Assembly: GCF_024347615.1 (NCBI RefSeq)
Contig: NZ_AP025508.1
Coordinates: 310,001 to 374,000 of the forward strand
Source: Vibrio splendidus
GTDB lineage: Bacteria > Pseudomonadota > Gammaproteobacteria > Enterobacterales > Vibrionaceae
Direction of reading: 5' to 3'
DNA: 64,000 bases
Translations under genes and position numbers: made by a program
In this document: piece after piece, positions 51,079 to 61,579 of the stretch
Numbering within the stretch: the stretch's first letter is position 1
Layout of the letters: the number at the start of each line of letters is the position of its first letter
The notes under the pieces: generated by a model
Seen by the model: only the letters and a program-made list of their open reading frames with translations
Database searches by the model: none
What the model was told of the DNA's origin: nothing

Positions 51079-51644
51079 TTCGCTCACGTGGCTTTACTCT
51101 AATTGAAAGCATTGTTGCGATTATCGTATTGGGCATTGCGATGGTCACTATTACCAGCTTTTTGGCACCACAAGTTGCAAGCTCGGCCGATCCACATTAT
51201 CAAAACCGTTCAGTGGCGTTAGGGCAGAGTTTGATGAATCAAATTTTGGCGCGTGGCTTTGACGAACATAGTGACTTTGATGGTGGTCTGGTGCGCTGTG
51301 GTGATGCAGGTGCGACCGCTTGTTCTGCTCCCAATGAACTCGGAGTGGATGGTTCAGAGGCAACCCCCGCAGCTTTCAATGATGTTGATGACTATATCGG
51401 TTGTTGGTACACCGATACAACAGAGTCAGCGTGTGTCTCATCAACGAAGTACCCGCTCGCTAATATCCTAGACGAAAATATTGAAGACAGTTATGCCAAT
51501 TTTCGTGTTGAGGTTTCCGTGTTTTATGATCAAAACATGGACGGTGTTAACGATAATACTATTGGTACGATGAAGCGCGTTGAAGTACAGATCTTTGGTG
51601 GTAATAACCGCTACAGCGTGATTGCCTATAAGGGGAACTACTAA
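51075..51644 (+). CDS. mshD: MSHA minor pilin MshD
   Basis: 189 residues from ATG 51075, which has AAGGGA eight bases upstream; a GTG at 51069 is too near that site. Leader MIRSRG before FTLIES, then IVAIIVLGIAMVTI. PilV/GspI-like minor pilin with Cys pairs in the globular part. Coupled to mshC (ATGA) and mshO (TAATG). Confidence 0.9.
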   Translation: MIRSRGFTLIESIVAIIVLGIAMVTITSFLAPQVASSADPHYQNRSVALGQSLMNQILARGFDEHSDFDGGLVRCGDAGATACSAPNELGVDGSEATPAAFNDVDDYIGCWYTDTTESACVSSTKYPLANILDENIEDSYANFRVEVSVFYDQNMDGVNDNTIGTMKRVEVQIFGGNNRYSVIAYKGNY

Positions 51645-52384
51645 TGAAGCAACGTGGTTTTACTCTAATAGAAATGATCGTAACCATTGTTGTGGTTGCC
51701 GTCATCGGTCTCGCTATCGCAGGTTTTGTTGAATATGGCATGAAAGGGTATGTTGAGACTATTGACCGGCAAAAGGTGCAAGTGAAAGGGCAATTTGTTG
51801 TTGAGAAAATGTCGCGAGAAATCAGTCACGCGGTTCCCAACAGTTTTGATTCGAGTATTACCTCTACTTCGGCCTTTGCTCAAAAATGTCTCACCTTTTA
51901 TGCTATTAAATACTCAGGCTTTTATCACCTTGATGAATCGACGGATGAGCTTGATTTTATTATCGGGCAAGACTCGCCCACGTTAGATGCCGGCGATTAC
52001 CTCATTATTAATCCCACCACTTATTCTGAATTTGGATCTGGTTCGACTAAACGGATTTCAGTCTCAGGTTTAGTTTCCACGAGTCATGTGTTTACCGCTA
52101 ACTCTGTTAGCCTTAGCAGCCAGTCTATTGCTCAACGCCATTATATTTACGATGAGAGTGCTTCGGTGAGTTACTGTTTAGTGAATGATACCGTTCAGAA
52201 CCAAGGCCTAATTCAGCGCAATGGAATCACCGTTGCGGATAGCATCAATTATGCTCAAAGTAACTTCCGCTACGAAGAGCCAAGCTTGCAGCGAGGTGGC
52301 GTGATTCACATCGATCTTGTGCTTGAGCAAAACAGTGAAGTAAGCGTTTACCAACAAGATGTACAGGTACTCAATGCGCCATAG
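51644..52384 (+). CDS. mshO: MSHA minor pilin MshO
   Basis: 246 residues. Leader MKQRG before FTLIEM, helix IVTIVVVAVIGLAIAGF; the larger PilW/GspJ-like minor pilin. Its ATG shares a base with the mshD stop, and its 3' end overlaps mshP by 11 bases. Confidence 0.9.
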   Translation: MKQRGFTLIEMIVTIVVVAVIGLAIAGFVEYGMKGYVETIDRQKVQVKGQFVVEKMSREISHAVPNSFDSSITSTSAFAQKCLTFYAIKYSGFYHLDESTDELDFIIGQDSPTLDAGDYLIINPTTYSEFGSGSTKRISVSGLVSTSHVFTANSVSLSSQSIAQRHYIYDESASVSYCLVNDTVQNQGLIQRNGITVADSINYAQSNFRYEEPSLQRGGVIHIDLVLEQNSEVSVYQQDVQVLNAP

Positions 52385-52802
52385 TAAATCATCCCAACAA
52401 GGCAGTGTTTTGGTCGTCGCGATATTTGTTATTGTGGTGATGGGCTTCCTTGCGACTTCTTTAGTACAAGTTCAGTGGTCAAATCACGATACATTGACAC
52501 GTAAGCAGCTTGGAACTCAGGCTTGGCTGCTTGCACACTCCGCGAATGAGTGGGCACTTACTCAAGTTTATCCACTAACGGTTTCGCCTGCGGTTTCAAC
52601 CAGTGTGAGCACTGTGTGTAGCAACTTAAACTCAAACCAAGTGAGTAGTGGTATGTCGACTATCTGTACCGTCGATGAGTTAACTTGCAGTCAGATCGGA
52701 GTGTTAGATGGTGTTGGCTTTTTCAAAATAGAATCTACTGCCATTTGTGGTTCAGGTATTAACCAAGTGCAACGAATTCAAGAAGTTTGGGTGAAGGAGT
52801 AG
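52374..52802 (+). CDS. mshP: MSHA pilin-like protein MshP
   Basis: 142 residues from ATG 52374 (ACAGG upstream; the in-frame ATG at 52359 has no ribosome site). PilX/GspK-like: QQGSVLVVAIFVIVVMG resembles a prepilin helix, but the residue at +5 is not Glu, as is usual for tip-initiating pseudopilins. Probably part of the minor-pilin tip complex with MshC, D, O and Q. Confidence 0.85.
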   Translation: MRHSKSSQQGSVLVVAIFVIVVMGFLATSLVQVQWSNHDTLTRKQLGTQAWLLAHSANEWALTQVYPLTVSPAVSTSVSTVCSNLNSNQVSSGMSTICTVDELTCSQIGVLDGVGFFKIESTAICGSGINQVQRIQEVWVKE

Positions 52803-52804
52803 TT

Positions 52805-55800
52805 ATGATAAAGCATTTCTCTGTATTGTTAGTTGCGCTTTTTTTATCACCATTAGTGCAAGCTAGTATTAATACAAACCCTCAATTTGAGTTTGGTACG
52901 ATTTCCGCTGATAAATGTACTGTTTCCGGACCGTCAGTAAGTTGCGAGCTTGATTTTGGTAATACCTATACGTCACCTCCGCTTGTTTTTGTTATGGCAA
53001 CTGTCAACTCTAGTCGCTCAAATTTTAATTCAAACACAACTGAATATCCTTCAGATTTGCGTGTTATGTCAGTATCGACATCTGGAGCATCTGTGAAGCA
53101 ACTCCTCCCTCCTACCACAAAGGCGTGTGTAAGAATGAAACCCGGAGGGAAATGTGGCAACCCTAATAACAGTGGACATAAAGTAGTTACTTATGTTGAT
53201 GCTCCCATGGAAAATATCGACTATTTGGTTATTGAACCGGGAGTGCTTGAATTCGATAACGGTGCAAAAATCGTTGCGGGTGAAGTTAGCTACGATAAAA
53301 CATATTCTAATGCAGGGGGCTGGGGAAATAATAATAAGACAGTGCGTTTTAGTGATTTTGGATTAAACCAAAGCTTTAATAGCTCTCCTGGTGTGTTAGT
53401 TCAAATTCAAACCGTTCAGAATAACGTTAATGGTTCTCCATTGTGGTTGACTCCTATAGCGTTAAACCCCTCTCGCTCTTCGTTTTCTTTGGTACTTGAC
53501 CGATCAGAGGTTAGTCGTAATGGCTATTCAATAACTCCAGAAAAGGTTGGTTTTGTCGCAGGATTAGGACAAGGTTTTGTTAATGGTCGTAAATTCTGGC
53601 TTGGTCAAGGCTCAACGAAACAAACAACAACCTTGAATGACAATATAATTAAACCGATTACTGAGGGGTGCAAACTTGTCAGCCCTTTTTCAGTATCAGG
53701 CTTTACTTCTACACCGACTTTGCTTGCATCTAAAAGAACTCGGAATGGTAACAATGGTGGCTGGCTGCGTAGATGTTCGGTAAGTAAAACGGGCGTCTCT
53801 CTTATCAACGAAGAGGATATGACTAAAGACCCTGAAAGAGGGCATGTTGTTGAACCTTTTTCTTACTTCTTATTTGATAAACCGCCATTGTCTGAAATCT
53901 GTGAGTTGTTTCCATCGCCCGCTCAAACATGGACTAGTAATAACCAAGCATCGATAACCATTGAAAATAATGCAAATATATCAGGAGCTCCTATATCGGG
54001 AGGCAAAAGATATATTGGCTTTGCTCAATCTGACGTAACTGATCGTAAAAGCAAAGGTTGTGATGGGACGGAGTGTTTTGGTGATACCGGGTTGCGTGTA
54101 ACTAAACAGCAATTAGAAAGCTTTCAAGCTCCAGATTCTGGTTTGGAAACAGTAACGGTACAGAACAACCAAACGAGAATTTTTCAAAATAACGAATCTA
54201 TTGGTACATTAACTATAAATAATAATGCGACATTGGTTTTTAAAACAGGGACGTACTGGATTGATAGTATTAATGCCATTGGCGACATAGAAATACCTCC
54301 GGGGAATACTGTTGAAATACATACGAAAGGCTTTGCTTTAAGTAATGGTTCTAACTTCTCGGCACTAGATAACGGTGAATTAACGGTTTACGTTCACGAT
54401 CTTAGTTATAACGGTGGCGTTATCCATTCTTGGGTTGATTTAGCAAACAACTCCAAATTTGTCGGTTTATTGTACAGTGAAAAAAACGTTATCTTGAGTA
54501 ATAACGCAGTGGTTGAAGGGGCTGTTACTGCGAAAAGCATAACCTTAAATAATGGTTCTGAGATCATAGCTACGAACAAGTGTTTTGAGCCCGCAGATGA
54601 TTACGAGATAGATATCTCCCCGGCAACCGATTTAGCTTTGATGTGTGGCGACGACTCCCCTCAATTTACCATTAATACCTCTAATAATGGTGTGGCTGAA
54701 AGTCTAAGCGTTACCGTAGTTATTACGCCAGACGCTGATGAATTCGACGTTTCTGTACTACAAGGACAAGGACAAGGTTCAGGTACTTACCCTAATTATG
54801 TTTCAAATGATGATGGTGAATTAACTTTAAAAGTTGTCGCTAAAGATACTGCCAATATTGATTTTGATACAGGCTATAAGCTAACAGCGACATTAGTCGA
54901 TGATTCTGGCAAAGAGGTCGAAAGTCAGTTCAAGTTCGTGCCATTTAAATTCTCTTTAGTGGATGGCAATACTCCAACAAATCGCCTTGACGTTATTGCG
55001 GGGAAGGCTACACCGACAGTAACTAAAGTTTTAGCGTGTGATTCTGGTGATTCAATCGTAGTTGCTGAAAACTATGTGGGTGAAGCTGGGGATGAAGTTA
55101 CTATTGCTCATGAGCTTGATAGCTCTTGGAGTGGTTCCGATGGTTCGCTGACTTATTTACCTGAGTTCAAAAAAGGCAGCGCCTCAACAGACTTAACTAT
55201 TTCTGAATCAGGTCTTTTCAATGTTACTTTAAAAGACAGTAGCTTTGATTGTACTGGTTTCGCTGGTTGTCCCGAAGATGGGAATTATGATGTAGAGGGA
55301 AGTTTCTCGGTCTACTCTCGCCCTTGGAAATTTGCGATTTGCACCAACAAGAGCTCAGATGGAAACAGCAACGAGAAAGACTCAGATAGTTTTGCTGCTG
55401 CCGGAGTGCCATTTGATGTTTATGCTCGTCCAATAAAGCATACCGATTCATCTGCAGTTTGCACTAATGATAACTTGTTGACGAACAATTACTTTAAGTC
55501 GACAGCAAGCGTCGAAGTTACAACGACTTTAGATACACCTCTAATTACGGTTTATCCTGACGCTAAGTTAGGTGATTTAACCCCTGTAGCTCAGCTAACT
55601 AAACAAATTTCGTCGAATGACCAGGCGAGTAAAGGTTATAAGTTCGATAGTTTGAAGTACTCAGAAGCGGGTAGCTTTAACTTTATTGCGACAGAAACTG
55701 GGAGTTTCTACGGTTCAATTTTAGGTGGCTTATCTGGCAGCAAATCGATAGGTCGCTTTTACCCTAAATACTTTGTGCAAGGTACTCCTGAATGGAATGT

Positions 55801-56731
55801 CGCCAATCAAAATGATATCGCATACCTAAGTCAATCTTATGACTCCGCAGTTCACCAAGTGTACCCAATGGCATCTGGTGAAAGTGATACGGATAATGTT
55901 CTTAATAATTACCGGTTCTTTAATACAGAGTTACAAGCAAAGTTTGGTGTTTTAGATGATAGCAACACTGATAACGGCTTCTTGCTAGATACGGGCTCTG
56001 GAACATGGTCAGCTGATCGTAAACATTGGTTGCTTAATGACAATGCAGCTGAGCTTCAACGAGTTGTGGATTCAGATGATGTTAGCCGCAGAGACACACC
56101 GTTTAATACGTCAGATGCTAACTCGACTACTACAAACTTTGGCTTAACAATCGAGGGAACAGATCCGGTGTCATTTACGGATTCTGACCCTGTTACCAGT
56201 TCGGTAGCTTTCCCAATTCAACCTCCAGCCCGCTATGGCCGAATGGCGCTTGATGATATTGGTGGTAATTCTGGTACTACTCTAACTATTCCACTTCGTG
56301 CTGAGTTTTGGGATGGCAGTGACTTTGTTGTGAATGACGATGATGATCGCAGCACCTTTAATGGTTCAAATTTCTGTAAGCAAGTCATTTGGACCAGTAA
56401 TGCAGTCAAAACTACACTAGCTTCACTCAATGGCAGTGGAAGTGTTGATGATGGAGAGGAAAACGTCACAGCAAATCAAAATACGCTAACAGGTACAGAT
56501 TCGCCACGTGAGCAAGTCCGTCTGTGGTTAAGAATGGATGACTCTGCACCAACGGCTAAAACTGGTGAAAACCCTGTTGTTTGTTCAGGTAGCGATCAAG
56601 ATCAACCATGGCTACGTTACAACTGGCGCCAACTAGGTGATGAAGATCCCTCCACCGTTGTCACATTCGGCATCTACCGCGGTAACGATCGTGTGATCTA
56701 CCGAGGTGAAAGTGGTTTAACAGGTCAGTAA
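52805..56731 (+). CDS. mshQ: MSHA biogenesis protein MshQ, large adhesin-like tip protein
   Basis: 1308 residues from ATG 52805 with GAAGGAG upstream. A Sec signal peptide (1 to about 20, cut near LVQA). The N-terminal third holds two similar H-type-lectin-like stretches (about 25-125 and 185-270). A repetitive beta-helix-like segment follows (about 455-600, many short NNxxLxI turns). The rest, to the closing TFGIYRGNDRVIYRGE, is the conserved MshQ family region. By analogy with large tip proteins such as PilY1 it could be the pilus adhesin; that is inferred. Confidence 0.85.
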   Translation: MIKHFSVLLVALFLSPLVQASINTNPQFEFGTISADKCTVSGPSVSCELDFGNTYTSPPLVFVMATVNSSRSNFNSNTTEYPSDLRVMSVSTSGASVKQLLPPTTKACVRMKPGGKCGNPNNSGHKVVTYVDAPMENIDYLVIEPGVLEFDNGAKIVAGEVSYDKTYSNAGGWGNNNKTVRFSDFGLNQSFNSSPGVLVQIQTVQNNVNGSPLWLTPIALNPSRSSFSLVLDRSEVSRNGYSITPEKVGFVAGLGQGFVNGRKFWLGQGSTKQTTTLNDNIIKPITEGCKLVSPFSVSGFTSTPTLLASKRTRNGNNGGWLRRCSVSKTGVSLINEEDMTKDPERGHVVEPFSYFLFDKPPLSEICELFPSPAQTWTSNNQASITIENNANISGAPISGGKRYIGFAQSDVTDRKSKGCDGTECFGDTGLRVTKQQLESFQAPDSGLETVTVQNNQTRIFQNNESIGTLTINNNATLVFKTGTYWIDSINAIGDIEIPPGNTVEIHTKGFALSNGSNFSALDNGELTVYVHDLSYNGGVIHSWVDLANNSKFVGLLYSEKNVILSNNAVVEGAVTAKSITLNNGSEIIATNKCFEPADDYEIDISPATDLALMCGDDSPQFTINTSNNGVAESLSVTVVITPDADEFDVSVLQGQGQGSGTYPNYVSNDDGELTLKVVAKDTANIDFDTGYKLTATLVDDSGKEVESQFKFVPFKFSLVDGNTPTNRLDVIAGKATPTVTKVLACDSGDSIVVAENYVGEAGDEVTIAHELDSSWSGSDGSLTYLPEFKKGSASTDLTISESGLFNVTLKDSSFDCTGFAGCPEDGNYDVEGSFSVYSRPWKFAICTNKSSDGNSNEKDSDSFAAAGVPFDVYARPIKHTDSSAVCTNDNLLTNNYFKSTASVEVTTTLDTPLITVYPDAKLGDLTPVAQLTKQISSNDQASKGYKFDSLKYSEAGSFNFIATETGSFYGSILGGLSGSKSIGRFYPKYFVQGTPEWNVANQNDIAYLSQSYDSAVHQVYPMASGESDTDNVLNNYRFFNTELQAKFGVLDDSNTDNGFLLDTGSGTWSADRKHWLLNDNAAELQRVVDSDDVSRRDTPFNTSDANSTTTNFGLTIEGTDPVSFTDSDPVTSSVAFPIQPPARYGRMALDDIGGNSGTTLTIPLRAEFWDGSDFVVNDDDDRSTFNGSNFCKQVIWTSNAVKTTLASLNGSGSVDDGEENVTANQNTLTGTDSPREQVRLWLRMDDSAPTAKTGENPVVCSGSDQDQPWLRYNWRQLGDEDPSTVVTFGIYRGNDRVIYRGESGLTGQ

Positions 56732-56800
56732 AAATATAATTTTTGCCCCTTAAGTTAGGAATCTGTAAGAAATTGCGGGTTTCAGTCCATGTTTATACTT

Positions 56801-56829
56801 CAATGCCTTGCCGTGACAGCAAGGCATTG
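56801..56829 (+). other. Perfect 11-base stem-loop between mshQ and mreB
   Basis: CAATGCCTTGC / GCAAGGCATTG with loop CGTGACA. No T tract follows at once, so it is either a poor terminator for mshQ or a structure in the mreB leader; a possible promoter (TTGCGG at 56773, TATACT at 56794, spacing 15) just upstream would place it in the leader. Confidence 0.6.
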
Positions 56830-56872
56830 GTACATTTAGTGCAATTTTTGTCTTCTAATTCTTGCAGGATGA

Positions 56873-57925
<1,053 letters not shown>

Positions 57926-57935
57926 TATCTAGTGT

Positions 57936-57973
57936 TAGGCTCTTTTCTTATCTAGTTTTATGTAAAGAGCCTA
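57936..57973 (+). other. Perfect inverted repeat between mreB and mreC
   Basis: TAGGCTCTTT / AAAGAGCCTA with an 18-base loop and no T run. It occupies the 94-base gap and could slow transcription or stabilise the mreB message. Confidence 0.55.
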
Positions 57974-58019
57974 GGACCTTGTCTATAGGATCAAATGTAG
58001 CTCTAGGACCAAATATAGA

Positions 58020-58907
58020 ATGAAGCCAATTTTTGGTAGAGGTCCCTCTCTACAATTGCGCCTGTTTTTTGCTGTAATTTTATCAGCCAGCCTTATGCTG
58101 GCTGATAGTCGTTTAGATGCTTTCTCAAATGTACGCTATCTATTGAACAGCATGGTTGCACCTATTCAATATGCAGCCAACTTACCTCGTACTATGTTCG
58201 ATGGTGTCTACGATCGTTTTAGTACTCGTAAAGGCCTAATCGAATCCAACCATAATATTAAACGAGAAGTCTTGCGTCTGAAGAGCGAGCTGATTCTGCT
58301 TGAGCAATACCAAGAAGAAAACAAGCGCCTCCGTAAGTTGTTAGGATCTCCGTTTATCCGTGATGAAAAGAAAGTCGTCACTGAAGTTATGGCGGTAGAC
58401 ACTTCACCATATCGTCATCAAGTTGTGATAGACAAAGGTCAGATTGATGGGGTGTATGAAGGTCAACCGGTGATCAACGAAAAAGGCATTGTCGGCCAAG
58501 TGACTTTTGTTGCTGCTCACAATAGTCGTGTCTTGTTACTGACTGACGCAAACAACGCAATTCCCGTACAAGTTATTCGCAACGATATTCGAGTGATAGC
58601 TTCGGGCAATGGCATGATTGATGAGATCCAACTAGAGCACATTCCAACCAGTACCGATATACAAGAAGAAGATCTATTGGTGACATCTGGACTTGGTGGC
58701 GTATATCCAGAAGGTTATCCAGTCGCCTACGTTACTGCTGTTGATTACGACCCGAAACGTGAGTTTGCCGTTATCAAAGCGGAGCCTGTGGTTGAGTTCG
58801 ATAAGCTCAGATACTTGCTGCTAGTATGGCCTGATGAAAACAAACAGATGCAAGCGGATCAATCCAGCATAGAACAAGCATTGTTAGAGGGTGAAGATGG
58901 CCAATAG
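58020..58907 (+). CDS. mreC: Rod-shape-determining protein MreC
   Basis: 295 residues. A short cytoplasmic tail, one membrane segment (about 10-30), a coiled coil (about 70-105, LRLKSELILLEQYQEENKRL) and a two-lobed beta-barrel periplasmic domain (about 115-275, with VTSGLGGVYPEGYPVAYV). Scaffolds the elongasome together with MreD and PBP2/RodA. Overlaps mreD by 11 bases. Confidence 0.96.
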   Translation: MKPIFGRGPSLQLRLFFAVILSASLMLADSRLDAFSNVRYLLNSMVAPIQYAANLPRTMFDGVYDRFSTRKGLIESNHNIKREVLRLKSELILLEQYQEENKRLRKLLGSPFIRDEKKVVTEVMAVDTSPYRHQVVIDKGQIDGVYEGQPVINEKGIVGQVTFVAAHNSRVLLLTDANNAIPVQVIRNDIRVIASGNGMIDEIQLEHIPTSTDIQEEDLLVTSGLGGVYPEGYPVAYVTAVDYDPKREFAVIKAEPVVEFDKLRYLLLVWPDENKQMQADQSSIEQALLEGEDGQ

Positions 58908-59385
58908 CGTTTTAAGAAGCAAGGTAGTCATTGGCTGCTCATTTTTAGTAGCCCTTATTCTGCAAACGATTCCTTGGCCTGGTAGTTTGGATCTATTTAG
59001 ACCATCTTGGCTGCTACTGGTTACCTGTTACTGGGTTTTGGCTCTACCTCACCGTGTTAACGTGGGTAGCGCTTTGATTCTGGGCTTATTGTGGGACCTA
59101 TTGATAGGCTCGACGTTAGGTATTCGAGGCATGATGATGGCAATCGTTATGTACATTATTGCGATGAATTTCCTAGTCATTCGTAACATGGCGCTATGGC
59201 AACAAGCGATGATTATTGCCGCGTTAACGGTATTGTTTGAGGTGTTGATCTTCTTTGGTGAATATTTGATCCAAGATGTCGTTTTCAATCCACTATCGTT
59301 ATGGAGTGCATTGATAAACTGTATACTTTGGCCTTGGATGTTTCTATTAATGAGACGCGTACGTCGTCATTGGCATGTAAGGTAG
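58897..59385 (+). CDS. mreD: Rod-shape-determining protein MreD
   Basis: 162 residues from ATG 58897 (GAGGGTGAAG upstream; a GTG six bases earlier is too close). About five membrane segments and little else, with the family phrase LLWDLLIGSTLGIRG. Inner-membrane partner of MreC. Confidence 0.95.
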   Translation: MANSVLRSKVVIGCSFLVALILQTIPWPGSLDLFRPSWLLLVTCYWVLALPHRVNVGSALILGLLWDLLIGSTLGIRGMMMAIVMYIIAMNFLVIRNMALWQQAMIIAALTVLFEVLIFFGEYLIQDVVFNPLSLWSALINCILWPWMFLLMRRVRRHWHVR

Positions 59386-59392
59386 AGTGACA

Positions 59393-60079
59393 ATGGAAAA
59401 GAAGCATTTAGTTTTGGCATCCGGTTCACCACGCCGCAAAGAACTGCTATCTCAACTTGGTTATGAGTTTTCTGTCCTTGTAACTGATGTTGAAGAGTGT
59501 AAACACGCCCAAGAAACCGCCGAAGAGTACGTTAAGCGACTATCTTTAGATAAAGCCTTAGCTGCGTTGTCTTTATTGAAAGATAACCCTTCTGAAAAGC
59601 AGCATGTCGTTCCTAGTTCTGATAATGTAGTTTCTAGTGTTGATAATGTAGCTGTTGGCTCTGACATCGTAGCTCTTGACTCTGATGCTATTTCTCTTGA
59701 TTCTGAAACAGTCGTTCTTGGTTCTGACACAGTCGTCGTAAGCCAAGGGCAAGTGCTCGAGAAACCCACCGATTTTGCTGACTCTAAGCGCATGCTTACT
59801 CAGTTAGCAAACGAGCGTCACCAAGTGATGACGGCGGTTTCTGTGGTTTCAGAAGAAAAACAAAGAACAGAAATCATTATTACCGACGTATGGTTTAAAC
59901 CCCTCAGTGAACAAGAAATAGAACAATACTGGCACACAGGGGAGCCATGCGATAAAGCCGGTAGCTATGGGATCCAAGGTTTGGGTGGGCGCTTTGTTAC
60001 CCGAATCGAAGGTAGTTATTACGCCGTTGTCGGCTTGCCTTTATATGAAACGGACCAGCTACTGCAAGAATTCTTATAA
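59393..60079 (+). CDS. maf: Maf-family nucleoside triphosphate pyrophosphatase (YhdE type) with internal heptad expansion
   Basis: 228 residues from ATG 59393 (the GTG at 59387 overlaps its ribosome site). Hydrolyses dTTP/UTP and modified nucleotides to the monophosphate in YhdE-type Maf proteins. Motifs: LASGSPRRKELL (6-17), GSDTVVV with D112, EKPTD, HQVMTAV and DKAGSYGIQGLGG. About 30 residues longer than the roughly 197-residue Escherichia coli protein, because residues 76-117 consist of six SDxVxxx heptads leading into the true GSDTVVV strand. Five bases ahead lies the mreD stop. Confidence 0.94.
   Translation: MEKKHLVLASGSPRRKELLSQLGYEFSVLVTDVEECKHAQETAEEYVKRLSLDKALAALSLLKDNPSEKQHVVPSSDNVVSSVDNVAVGSDIVALDSDAISLDSETVVLGSDTVVVSQGQVLEKPTDFADSKRMLTQLANERHQVMTAVSVVSEEKQRTEIIITDVWFKPLSEQEIEQYWHTGEPCDKAGSYGIQGLGGRFVTRIEGSYYAVVGLPLYETDQLLQEFL
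59618..59743 (+). repeat. Six degenerate 21-base tandem repeats inside maf
   Basis: Residues 76-117 read SDNVVSS, VDNVAVG, SDIVALD, SDAISLD, SETVVLG, SDTVVVS: a heptad copied in phase, each beginning TCT/GTT-GAN. The last unit is the conserved active-site strand. The copies have diverged in third positions, so the expansion is not very recent. Confidence 0.88.
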
Positions 60080-60099
60080 TTACTAATCTGAGGTGCACC

Positions 60100-61569
60100 A
60101 TGAGTGCTGAATTGTTGCTGAACGTGACCCCGAGTGAAACTCGCGTGGCCATGATTGAAGGGGGGGCTCTTCAAGAGATCCATGTCGAACGAGATGCTCG
60201 ACGCGGTATCGTAGGAAATATCTATAAAGGACGTGTAAGCCGTGTTCTTCCGGGAATGCAGGCGGCTTTTGTGGATATAGGCCTTGAGAAAGCAGCTTTT
60301 CTACACGCCTCTGATATTGTTCCACACACTGAATGTGTCGCTGAAAACGAAAAGAAGCAATTTCAGGTTCGTGACATCTCAGAGCTTGTTCGCCAAGGAC
60401 AAGACATTGTGGTTCAAGTCGTCAAAGATCCTCTTGGTACCAAAGGTGCCCGCTTAACGACTGATATTACTTTACCGTCTCGTTATTTGGTCTTTATGCC
60501 GGGCGCAAGTCATGTCGGCGTATCTCAACGTATCGACAGTGAGTCTGAACGTAACCGCCTTAAAAAAGTGGTGTCTCGTTACTGTGACGAACATGGTGGC
60601 TTCATTATCCGTACTGCAGCTGAAGGCGCAGACTCGAATGAATTGGCACAAGATGCGGCATTCTTGAAGCGATTATGGCTAAAAGTGTTAGAGCGCCGCG
60701 GTAAACACAAAGCTCGTACTCGTCTATACGGTGAACTTTGCCTAAGCCAGCGTATCTTACGTGACTTTGTGGGTACTGAGCTGAGCCGAATCCAGGTCGA
60801 TTCGCGTTTAGAATATGAAAACCTAAAAGAATTTACTTCTGAGTACGTGCCAGAGCTGACTGAAAAGCTTGAGTTGTATGAAGGCGATAAGCCTATCTTT
60901 GATATGTACGATACCGAGAACGAAGTTCAACGCTCTTTGGATCGTAAAGTCGAATTGAAGTCTGGTGGGTATCTGATTATCGACCAAACGGAAGCGATGA
61001 CGACCGTCGACATCAACACCGGTGCCTTTGTCGGTCGTCGTAATCTAGAAGAGACGATTTTCAACACCAACGTAGAAGCGACGCAAGCCATTGCTCGTCA
61101 GCTGCGTTTGCGTAACTTAGGTGGCATCATCATTATCGACTTTATCGATATGCTGTCTGAGGAACATCGTAAGCGAGTACTAACTTCTTTAGAGGCGGCG
61201 CTAGACAAAGATCGTGTGAAAACCAATATCAATGGCTTTACACAGCTTGGCTTGGTTGAGATGACGCGTAAACGTACTCGTGAAAGTATTGAGCATATTC
61301 TGTGTTCGAGTTGTCCTGCCTGTGAAGGGCGTGGCAGTGTGAAGACAGTTGAAACCGTTTGTTATGAAATCCTTCGAGAGATCACACGAGTGAATCGTGC
61401 GTATGACGCTGATAAGTTTGTGGTCTATGCGGCAGCTGCCGTTGCCGAAGCACTAGAGGGCGATGAGTCACATGCGCTTGCGGAGCTTGAAGTGTTTATT
61501 GGTAAACAAGTTAAAATCCAAGCTGAGCCTCTGTACATACAAGAGCAGTTTGATGTTGTTATGATGTAA
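60100..61569 (+). CDS. rng: Ribonuclease G
   Basis: 489 residues, equal to the Escherichia coli length. Endoribonuclease of the RNase E/G family that finishes the 16S 5' end and turns over some messages. S1 domain (about 38-125, GNIYKGRVSRVLPGMQAAFVD), catalytic region with VDINTGAFVG and IIIDFIDML, and the zinc-link CSSCPACEGRG near 406-416. No RNase E-like C-terminal scaffold. GAGGTG upstream of the ATG; 21 bases after maf. It processes products of rRNA operons such as those at 4329-20790. Confidence 0.97.
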   Translation: MSAELLLNVTPSETRVAMIEGGALQEIHVERDARRGIVGNIYKGRVSRVLPGMQAAFVDIGLEKAAFLHASDIVPHTECVAENEKKQFQVRDISELVRQGQDIVVQVVKDPLGTKGARLTTDITLPSRYLVFMPGASHVGVSQRIDSESERNRLKKVVSRYCDEHGGFIIRTAAEGADSNELAQDAAFLKRLWLKVLERRGKHKARTRLYGELCLSQRILRDFVGTELSRIQVDSRLEYENLKEFTSEYVPELTEKLELYEGDKPIFDMYDTENEVQRSLDRKVELKSGGYLIIDQTEAMTTVDINTGAFVGRRNLEETIFNTNVEATQAIARQLRLRNLGGIIIIDFIDMLSEEHRKRVLTSLEAALDKDRVKTNINGFTQLGLVEMTRKRTRESIEHILCSSCPACEGRGSVKTVETVCYEILREITRVNRAYDADKFVVYAAAAVAEALEGDESHALAELEVFIGKQVKIQAEPLYIQEQFDVVMM

Positions 61570-61579
61570 TGGATATTTT

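Noticed and set aside
59618..59743. CRISPR-like array
   Set aside because: The units are contiguous 21-base coding repeats in frame, with no spacers and no cas genes anywhere in the window.
59461..59793. 110-residue Ser/Thr-rich minus-strand frame over maf
   Set aside because: Produced by the 21-base repeats read backwards; no ribosome site or family resemblance.
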